NCBI GenBank assembly: GCA_016938155.1
Contig: JAFGVF010000198.1
Span: 1 to 9,301, forward strand
Direction of reading: 5' to 3'
Source: Candidatus Cloacimonadota bacterium
GTDB lineage: Bacteria; Cloacimonadota; Cloacimonadia; Cloacimonadales; JAFGVF01
DNA length: 9,301 nucleotides
In this document: piece after piece, positions 1-5,650 of the stretch
Numbering within the stretch: position 1 is the first letter of the stretch
Layout of the letters: every line of letters starts with the position of its first letter
Made by a program: the position numbers and the translations under genes
Notes under the pieces: generated by a model
What the model was told of the DNA's origin: nothing
Databases searched by the model: none
What the model saw: the letters and a program-made list of their open reading frames with translations, nothing else

Positions 1-3000
1 ATCCATTAACACTGAATTGCTGACCATATCGTTGGAATTCAGGAAACGCTTATTGGAATCTAAAGCCAATTCAATCTCCAGAGACCCGTCAAAAGTCTTT
101 TTTAAGAGGAAGCCACGGCTACTCCCGATAAAATCTATGCACCAAGATAACATGCTCAAATTCAGCTTCTCAATATCAATGATTCCCATCATTTCTTGAG
201 ATGCGAACATCAGCTTAGTTATCAAATCCCTATTCTGTTTCATATCAGTATATTCCTGAACTCTTACAAGAATTGCTGTAAGATGCAACTTCAAGGCGGA
301 CATTAATTCTATCTCATCTTTCTGGAAGTTCAACTCACTGTTATCACTGATTACCAGACATCCAATCTTAGCCGATTTAATGACTAAGGGGATGAAGAGA
401 TAATGATCACCTTTTATGTTGATTTTGAGGATATCATTATTGAATATGGATTGATAGATGTGTTCAGGTATTTTTGCTGACTTTGATATCAACTCTTTAC
501 ACTGATACTCCATGAAGTTTGTCAGGTTATTGTTGTTGTCAATCAGGTATATTGCAAACAGGTAAGGTGATACTGTTTCTCTTAGAGCTTTCTCCACAAA
601 GAATTTGATTCTTGTTATATTGCTTAGTCGAAGTAGGTCATAAAGTTGTTCAACAAGTACATCTTTGCTGATTATCTTTCTGGAAGCAATTTTAAGAAAG
701 GAGAAATCAGATGGGTCTTTTTTTCGATAGAAATACTGCTTTTTCAAGTAATTGGCAGCAACACTGTTCGTACCCTTTACTGCTTCACTAAGTTTTGTTT
801 TCAGAAGTCTAAAATATTGCGTAGCATGTTTCGTAGCCTTCAAATAGGAATAAACCTGAACCAACATAGCAAGAACAGTGAGTTCGATGTAGAGATATTT
901 GTTATCTCGGGCATCATGATAACTTTTCCTCAAGTTTCTTAGCACTAATCTTAGGGGAATATCCTGAGTTTCCAAAGCAATCCTGGATTCCAACATCTCA
1001 ACCATTACAAGCCAGTATTTATAACCGAACTCTTCACAATGGGCTTTTGCTTTCAATAACAACTCTTTTGCTTTTAAGTACTCACTGTTAAGGATATGCA
1101 AGCGAGCCATGTTGCAATAGAAAATGGTTATAGCATAGAAGTTATTATTTTTACTAACATATTGCAGGGCGTATTTAAGGTTTTCTCTTGCCTCTTGATA
1201 ATTTCCTTTACCCTCATCAATCATACTGATAAGATTATAATAAAACTCTTCATTGCTGGTCTTGTTGAAATCAATATGTGCGTTGGATTTAATCAATGAA
1301 AGGATAGTATCTGCCTGCCCTGTAGAGGCAAGATAATAGAAATAGGTCTTCACAGCGGGATCAATGCTTTCTATTTTTCCTGTCTTCAAGTCCGGTCGCA
1401 AATCATAAACAAAGTCGAGGAAATCTTTCAAATGAGCAGTTTTACTCTTAAGAAGGCAGATATTAGCCATTATCGGATCATAGAAAAGCTTGTTCTCTGT
1501 AGTTAATGAAAACTCTCTGGCTTTTTCAAGTGCTTTCTCGGCAGCATCAAAATCTCCTCTTTTAAGATAACTTTCCCCTAAGTTCAGCATTGCCTGAGTC
1601 TGAGTCATTTTGTTGCCAAGTTTTTCGGAACTATCCAGTGCTTTGTTGAAGAATTCAATTGCTTTTGACACATCTCCCTGGCGAAGATATATATCTCCTA
1701 TGTTATTATAAATCAGACCCAATAACCGCTTTATCTTGTAGGTCTCAAGGATACTCCGTGCTTGACTCAGATGGTCAAAAGCTTCATCCATTACATGAAG
1801 GCGTTCATAGAAGATACCAAGATTATTATGTAAAGAAGCTAATCTGAAAAAAGCTACCGTATCATGGATGGGAGGTAGATTCTCATAACAGTCTTCGAGT
1901 AAATCGACAGCTTCCCGTGATTTACCGAGGAAATTCAGGTAGATGCTTTTCCGGTCTGCAAAGTAAATCTTTAATGGTATATCCAGAGTATAGTCTTCCA
2001 ATTCCTCCAGAAATTTAGATGATTCCTTTATATTACCAAGACGGGCATGGGTATGCGAAAGCAAGATATTGACCAATCCCTTCTGTTTACCTGTTATCAC
2101 CAATTCTCTGGCTGATTCGAGATACTGAATCGCCTTGTTATACTCCTCAGCGTTGAAATAAATCATACTGATTATCAAGTACTTGTTAAAGATTTCCGGT
2201 AACTGCAGGAATTGAGGTAACAATTCATAAACCTGCGTAACATCGGCTGAAACAGTAATTTTGTTTAGCAGAAGGTCAAGGTCGGACATAAATAAGTGGC
2301 TTGGTAGTTTACTTCCTAATTTAAAATCAATATCCAATATCCTAACAATTTCGCTGAAAGCTTGTTCCTGCTCATATTCTGCATCATAACGATTGAATAA
2401 TCTCAATAGATACTTCCTCATGCAGAGATAATCTCCGGCAATGCGTGAGTTTTCAATAACGCCCAGGCAAACTTTGGGTTCATTAGTATCGATTGATTCA
2501 TAATAATCAATCACTTTTCGTGAGATTGCTTTTCTGGTTTGCATTTTAATCTCACTCAACAGCTTTGCTTTTGCCTCTTTAAAGGTAAATCTGTAGCTAT
2601 CCAGTGATTTTATCAGAATATCGTTATTTACTGCATCATTTATAAGAAAAAACACCTTTTTCTCATCAATCCCAAGAACAAATTCAATGAGCTCATTGGT
2701 AATGGGAGTCTCTATGGCAGATAGAGATTTCAAATATGCATAATTTTCTGCTTTCAGATGATCAAGTCTATCGTATATTGGTTGCAATAAATTGGGTTTC
2801 ATCTTATAATCAGCAACCTGATAATCAAAAACAAACTCCCCGTTCTTCAGAATAAATCCCTCTTCCGTCATGGCGATAAACAGGTCTCTTATCATTCCGG
2901 GATTACCGGCACATCTGTTCCATACTTCTTCAACAAACTCCCTTGGAGGGTTCTTTTTAACGAGTTTGACTATGTAATCATATGTTTCGTCTATGGTTAA

Positions 3001-4431
3001 GGGCTGCACCTTTATCAGAGCTCCGTTTTTCAGAAGAGGAACTTTAGTGAAATCGCTGAAACTTAATACCAATAGTATTCTCTGCTCTCTAATCTCCAAG
3101 GAAAGATAGTTTATGAAGTCGATTGTCTGTTGTGTAAGGTATTGACAATTACGCACAATAAACACAAGTGGACGCTCTTCTGACAGATGGACGATATAGT
3201 TCTTAGCAGATTCAAAATCCGCTTGCAAATCTTTTTCAGATTTATAACGAGATTCCACAGTCTCATTGGAGTGATAGAGGTAGTCTGAGAAATTATGCGA
3301 AATCTTTTCAAGGTCTTTAGCAAACTCTTTGTCACTCATTGCCTTGTAATCATGAAACTCCTTAATCAGTGCATAGAAAGGATGGATTGTCAAAGGTCCG
3401 CAAGAATAATCAAACAGATACACCGAGCCATCGAGAAGATGATATTTGAAAAGAGAAAGCAGGTTATTTTTACCTAATCCTGCATTGCCTATTATCGCTA
3501 CGGTTTTTCCGTTTCCAATTTTTATACTCGGAATATAACTCATTAACTGATGGCTATAGTTATCTCGCACAATATAGCTGTTGAATCTGAGGTTGTTTAC
3601 TATGCTCCATTCCATAGAGAAGTAGAATCTCTTCAACTGAATATTGTTTATATATTGAATTATCTGACCTGCATTTCCGAATCTTTCATCGGGATTTTTA
3701 CTCAAAAGCTTAAGGAGAAATTTCTCTAATTCCAGTGGGATTGTCGGGTTTAACTCTCTTGGCAGTTTTGGGAAGAAGTGTTGTTGTTTACCGGTTATCA
3801 GAGAAGAGATAGCATCAATAGAGAATGGATAAGAACCGGTTGTAAGCCAGTAGAGGATAACACCGAGTGAATAGAAATCACTGCCTGCAACAGCTTGCTC
3901 TCCCAGAAATATTTCAGGTGCAATGTAGGGGAGAGAGCTCGTTTGATGTCGATTTTTCTCTTGGAGCGTAATTTTTGTAAAACCAAAATCCAATACTTTT
4001 ACTGTTAAGTCATTCTCATCCAATCTGAAGAGAATATTCTCCGGTTTAAGGTCTTTGTGGTAGATACCATGACTGTGGAGAGCATGCAGGGCGTAACAAA
4101 TCTGAACGACCAATTCGTAGAAAAGGTCTATTTGGTTGGGTTTAAAAGGGAATTGCTTTAAAGAATTTCCTTTGAAATACTCACAGATGTAGTAGATTCT
4201 GTCTCCGATATTTCCGAAGTCAATTACCTGCACCAGATTAGGATGTTCAATCTTCGTGATATGGTGCATGTCTTCGGGTGTAAATTTCTCATACAATTCC
4301 GTTGCGGAAATCTGTTGAAAATACTTCAATGCGTATATGTTATCAGTTCTCAAATCCCTGACTTTGTAAACAGTTGCCCAAATCCCGGTTCCGAGACTCT
4401 CCAGCACTTCATAGCGAGAATCAATTATCAT
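1..4431 (-). CDS. Giant Ser/Thr protein kinase with AAA_16/STAND-like, TPR and GAF domains (3' end outside window)
   Basis: A stop-free frame of 1,477 codons runs off the left edge. It starts at ATG 4431-4429, preceded by GGGAGG with 5-nt spacing. Residues 1-260 form a Hanks-type kinase: Gly loop LGTGIWATVYKV (13-24), ATP lysine K36 (ALKYF), catalytic loop HKDLKPEN (125-132, Lys where HRD kinases have Arg), DFG at 148-150, APE at 171-173, and RF before the last helix. Residues about 300-600 look like the STAND/AAA_16 ATPase module usual after such kinases, with a P-loop-like GNAGLGKN (315-322) and a GNP motif, but its active-site residues are altered (see findings). Residues about 745-1200 are alpha-helical TPR repeats, clearest at about 902-974. 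Residues about 1265-1390 form a GAF domain, and a second GAF begins near 1400 and is cut. Family members are cytoplasmic sensors that phosphorylate proteins; many end in a further output domain, which would lie outside. Substrate and ligand are unknown. Confidence 0.95.
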   Translation of the reverse strand, partial: MIIDSRYEVLESLGTGIWATVYKVRDLRTDNIYALKYFQQISATELYEKFTPEDMHHITKIEHPNLVQVIDFGNIGDRIYYICEYFKGNSLKQFPFKPNQIDLFYELVVQICYALHALHSHGIYHKDLKPENILFRLDENDLTVKVLDFGFTKITLQEKNRHQTSSLPYIAPEIFLGEQAVAGSDFYSLGVILYWLTTGSYPFSIDAISSLITGKQQHFFPKLPRELNPTIPLELEKFLLKLLSKNPDERFGNAGQIIQYINNIQLKRFYFSMEWSIVNNLRFNSYIVRDNYSHQLMSYIPSIKIGNGKTVAIIGNAGLGKNNLLSLFKYHLLDGSVYLFDYSCGPLTIHPFYALIKEFHDYKAMSDKEFAKDLEKISHNFSDYLYHSNETVESRYKSEKDLQADFESAKNYIVHLSEERPLVFIVRNCQYLTQQTIDFINYLSLEIREQRILLVLSFSDFTKVPLLKNGALIKVQPLTIDETYDYIVKLVKKNPPREFVEEVWNRCAGNPGMIRDLFIAMTEEGFILKNGEFVFDYQVADYKMKPNLLQPIYDRLDHLKAENYAYLKSLSAIETPITNELIEFVLGIDEKKVFFLINDAVNNDILIKSLDSYRFTFKEAKAKLLSEIKMQTRKAISRKVIDYYESIDTNEPKVCLGVIENSRIAGDYLCMRKYLLRLFNRYDAEYEQEQAFSEIVRILDIDFKLGSKLPSHLFMSDLDLLLNKITVSADVTQVYELLPQFLQLPEIFNKYLIISMIYFNAEEYNKAIQYLESARELVITGKQKGLVNILLSHTHARLGNIKESSKFLEELEDYTLDIPLKIYFADRKSIYLNFLGKSREAVDLLEDCYENLPPIHDTVAFFRLASLHNNLGIFYERLHVMDEAFDHLSQARSILETYKIKRLLGLIYNNIGDIYLRQGDVSKAIEFFNKALDSSEKLGNKMTQTQAMLNLGESYLKRGDFDAAEKALEKAREFSLTTENKLFYDPIMANICLLKSKTAHLKDFLDFVYDLRPDLKTGKIESIDPAVKTYFYYLASTGQADTILSLIKSNAHIDFNKTSNEEFYYNLISMIDEGKGNYQEARENLKYALQYVSKNNNFYAITIFYCNMARLHILNSEYLKAKELLLKAKAHCEEFGYKYWLVMVEMLESRIALETQDIPLRLVLRNLRKSYHDARDNKYLYIELTVLAMLVQVYSYLKATKHATQYFRLLKTKLSEAVKGTNSVAANYLKKQYFYRKKDPSDFSFLKIASRKIISKDVLVEQLYDLLRLSNITRIKFFVEKALRETVSPYLFAIYLIDNNNNLTNFMEYQCKELISKSAKIPEHIYQSIFNNDILKINIKGDHYLFIPLVIKSAKIGCLVISDNSELNFQKDEIELMSALKLHLTAILVRVQEYTDMKQNRDLITKLMFASQEMMGIIDIEKLNLSMLSWCIDFIGSSRGFLLKKTFDGSLEIELALDSNKRFLNSNDMVSNSVLMD

Positions 4432-4436
4432 CAATT

Positions 4437-4442
4437 CCTCCC
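4437..4442 (-). promoter_or_regulatory. Ribosome binding site of the giant kinase
   Basis: The minus strand reads GGGAGG followed by AATTG and then ATG. This is a strong Shine-Dalgarno sequence at 5-nt spacing and fixes the kinase start at 4431. The Gly-rich loop begins only 12 residues later, as expected for an N-terminal kinase domain. Confidence 0.85.
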
Positions 4443-4472
4443 AATATAATGAACTCTCAATATTTAGTTAAA

Positions 4473-4478
4473 TGTCAA
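4473..4478 (-). promoter_or_regulatory. Possible -35 hexamer upstream of the giant kinase
   Basis: A perfect TTGACA lies on the minus strand 41 nt upstream of the kinase start. No good -10 hexamer sits at 16-18 nt; the best match, CATTAT, is 21 nt away. The signal is therefore weak. It is recorded because it is the only consensus-like promoter element in this direction in the divergent intergenic region (4432-4604). Confidence 0.25.
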
Positions 4479-4520
4479 GGGAAATATAGCCTATTTATTC
4501 TATTTTAATGGTTAATTCTC

Positions 4521-4546
4521 ATTCTTGACGAGAAAATTCTTGACGA
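4521..4546. repeat. 11-bp direct repeat with 15-bp period in the divergent promoter region
   Basis: ATTCTTGACGA occurs perfectly at 4521-4531 and again at 4536-4546. Each copy contains TTGACG, a -35-like hexamer, so the repeat may be a duplicated promoter element or a pair of regulator half-sites placed about 1.4 helical turns apart. It lies between the divergent kinase and pilin-like genes. Confidence 0.6.
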
Positions 4547-4553
4547 ATAATAG
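4525..4553 (+). promoter_or_regulatory. Probable sigma-70-type promoter of the pilin-like gene
   Basis: TTGACG (4525-4530) is followed after 17 nt by TAATAG (4548-4553), a good vegetative-type pair. Transcription would start near 4560, giving a leader of about 45 nt before ATG 4605. The -35 hexamer lies inside the first copy of the 11-bp repeat; the second copy (4540-4545) has no equally good -10 hexamer. Confidence 0.5.
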
Positions 4554-4604
4554 CTTTATAACGATGTTTATTTGAAATAATCAGTTTACCTAATAGGAGA
4601 TAAA

Positions 4605-4994
4605 ATGCTCAGAAATCAGAAAGGAATTTCAATTTACGGCATTATCAGTATCATTGCCTTCTTAGCCCTTATTTTCATCCTTGCTTTGCCAAGTATGTTC
4701 AATCTGAATGAAAAAGAAAATGAAGACTTATGTATTAAACAACAGGAACAGCTTTATAAAGCTATCAAGCAGTACATGATAGACAGAGGTACTGATTTCA
4801 CAGCTGATGCTGTAGAATTGAAGAGAACCGGCTACCTGAATTCCACTTTCGAATGCCCTGAGAACGGTGTGGGCGATAAATATCAAATGAGTGGTACCTT
4901 CGTTAATGGGGAACCCGTTATATCCATCTCCTGTCCTAATGTTGGAGAATTCCCAGGACATGTGATACCGGAAGCTTTTTTCCTCAAGAATTAG
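4605..4994 (+). CDS. Type IV pilin-like / pseudopilin-like protein
   Basis: The 129-residue protein starts at ATG 4605 with AGGAG about 5 nt upstream. It has a short basic leader ending in Gly7 (MLRNQKG), then a hydrophobic stretch of about 20 residues (8-28). This is the layout of a class III signal cleaved after Gly by prepilin peptidase. Counting from Ile8 as mature residue 1, Pro29 falls at position 22, the conserved Pro22 of type IV pilins. Position 5 is Gly instead of the usual Glu. A charged amphipathic helix follows (about 36-61). The C-terminal part carries CP (84-85), Tyr93, CP (110-111) and GH (118-119), resembling small pilin-like proteins with a probable Cys84-Cys110 bridge; Cys43 is additional. 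It probably sits in the inner membrane or in a pilus or secretion-type filament. It is monocistronic, with its own promoter and terminator. Whether it is a major pilin, a minor pilin or a secretion pseudopilin cannot be decided. Confidence 0.82.
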   Translation: MLRNQKGISIYGIISIIAFLALIFILALPSMFNLNEKENEDLCIKQQEQLYKAIKQYMIDRGTDFTADAVELKRTGYLNSTFECPENGVGDKYQMSGTFVNGEPVISISCPNVGEFPGHVIPEAFFLKN

Positions 4995-5015
4995 TCTCAG
5001 TTTATGCTTTTTTTG

Positions 5016-5045
5016 AAAGCCTTCCAATCGGAAGGCTTTTTCTCT
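5016..5045 (+). terminator. Rho-independent terminator after the pilin-like gene
   Basis: A perfect 10-bp stem, AAAGCCTTCC (5016-5025) with GGAAGGCTTT (5030-5039), encloses the tetraloop AATC and runs into a short T-rich tail (5037-5043). It begins 21 nt after the stop codon. On the minus strand the hairpin is followed by A residues, so it should work mainly in the plus direction. Confidence 0.88.
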
Positions 5046-5096
5046 ATCTAAACAACAGGTCACTTACAACCGACAAAACCTTTGCGATGCCCAGAA

Positions 5097-5114
5097 CTCC
5101 GTATTATCTCCGTA
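5097..5114. repeat. Short direct repeat with 11-bp period
   Basis: CTCCGTA occurs at 5097-5103 and again at 5108-5114, giving an 11-bp period. The period equals that of the tandem array at 5266-5298, although the unit sequence differs. Confidence 0.5.
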
Positions 5115-5186
5115 GCTCTTGACTCATACTGCTGCTAATTCATTGCCAATATCGTGTCGCAACTTGCTGGCACACTGAACTCTATG

Positions 5187-5322
5187 TGCACGCAATCAAT
5201 AGAAAATAAAAGTGGTATTTACGCTTTTGGAAAACTTATCAGAATCTTACTTCCCGGAATAGGTTTCCAATAGGAGTCCAATAAGGGTCCAATAAGAGTC
5301 TCATCTTTATTGGTTGCGTGCA
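5187..5322. repeat. 14-bp long-range inverted repeat enclosing the tandem array
   Basis: TGCACGCAATCAAT (5187-5200) is matched in inverted orientation by ATTGGTTGCGTGCA (5309-5322). Thirteen of 14 positions pair, and the odd one would be a G-U pair in RNA. The homology resumes outside the arms: CACACTG at 5171-5177 is the reverse complement of CAGTGTG at 5321-5327. A shorter nested pair lies inside, TTGGAAA (5227-5233) with TTTCCAA (5264-5270). The layout fits either a miniature mobile element with terminal inverted repeats or a structured RNA. No transposase gene and no target duplication could be identified. Confidence 0.55.
5266..5298. repeat. Three tandem 11-bp repeats, TCCAATARGRG
   Basis: Three contiguous units are TCCAATAGGAG (5266-5276), TCCAATAAGGG (5277-5287) and TCCAATAAGAG (5288-5298). 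An inverted partial copy, TTATTGG (5307-5313), follows and can pair with the CCAATAA of the third unit. The 11-bp period is close to one DNA turn and is not a multiple of three, which argues against a coding repeat. It could be a protein-binding array or the core of a repetitive intergenic element. Confidence 0.8.
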
Positions 5323-5346
5323 GTGTGGATGCAAATGGGGGGAGAA

Positions 5347-5366
5347 ATGGTATAAAATGGCATAAA
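5347..5366. repeat. 10-bp direct doublet ATGGYATAAA
   Basis: ATGGTATAAA (5347-5356) is followed directly by ATGGCATAAA (5357-5366), a tandem copy with one difference. It lies 25 bp right of the inverted repeat, in the G-rich part of the intergenic region. Its function is unknown. Confidence 0.5.
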
Positions 5367-5593
5367 ATCAAAGTTTGAGTCCTCGTGTGAACGCTTGGGA
5401 GGAGTGGGACAAACACTTGGATAAAAATTGAATGACTGTTGTTAGCACCAAAAGTAAGGAGGTAGTTGTTTTGGTGGAGAAGCAGATAGTGTTTTGGAGT
5501 ATTTTCATTAATTAGCCGGAAGCTGATATGCACTGAATAGAGGGTTACATGAGATGGTAAAGATGTTAAAAAGGTCAGGATTAAAGAAACGGC

Positions 5594-5621
5594 TTGACGC
5601 AAGTGGAAAAAATTCAATAAT
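5594..5621 (+). promoter_or_regulatory. Probable sigma-70-type promoter of the regulator-ybbR-tsaD operon
   Basis: TTGACG (5594-5599) is followed after 16 nt by AATAAT (5616-5621), five of six matches to TATAAT. The predicted start near 5628 gives a leader of about 23 nt that includes the ribosome binding site GGGAG (5639-5643). The -35 hexamer is the same TTGACG used in front of the pilin-like gene. Confidence 0.5.
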
Positions 5622-5650
5622 TGTTTTAAATAATTCATGGGAGCAAGACA

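Larger units (their letters stand above)
5046..5650. other. Gene-free, repeat-rich intergenic region
   Basis: No coding region is supported in these roughly 600 bases. The left part (to about 5200) is of mixed composition. The middle holds the inverted repeat and tandem array annotated separately. From about 5324 to 5590 the plus strand is strikingly rich in G and A and poor in C. That bias, not coding, probably explains why a minus-strand frame stays open from 5219 into the antisense of the next gene. No tRNA-like fold was seen. No sigma-54 -24/-12 pair (GG, 10 nt, GC) was found by eye on the plus strand upstream of 5651. Confidence 0.6.

Noticed and set aside
646..1299. Short plus-strand open frames within the first 4.4 kb.
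   Set aside because: They are opposite-strand shadows of the continuous giant kinase gene and show no protein features or ribosome sites.
5164..5173. TTGC and TGGCAC motifs suggesting a sigma-54 promoter.
   Set aside because: The two blocks are in the wrong order and spacing; no GC follows TGGCAC at the required 10-nt distance on the plus strand.
5097..5322. Possible CRISPR array from the short repeats.
   Set aside because: The repeats are 7-14 bp and are either contiguous or inverted, with no regular spacers and no cas genes.
5432..5515. A 27-residue plus-strand frame in the intergenic region.
   Set aside because: It has no Shine-Dalgarno sequence, no recognisable features and no visible promoter. 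Too short to support from sequence alone.
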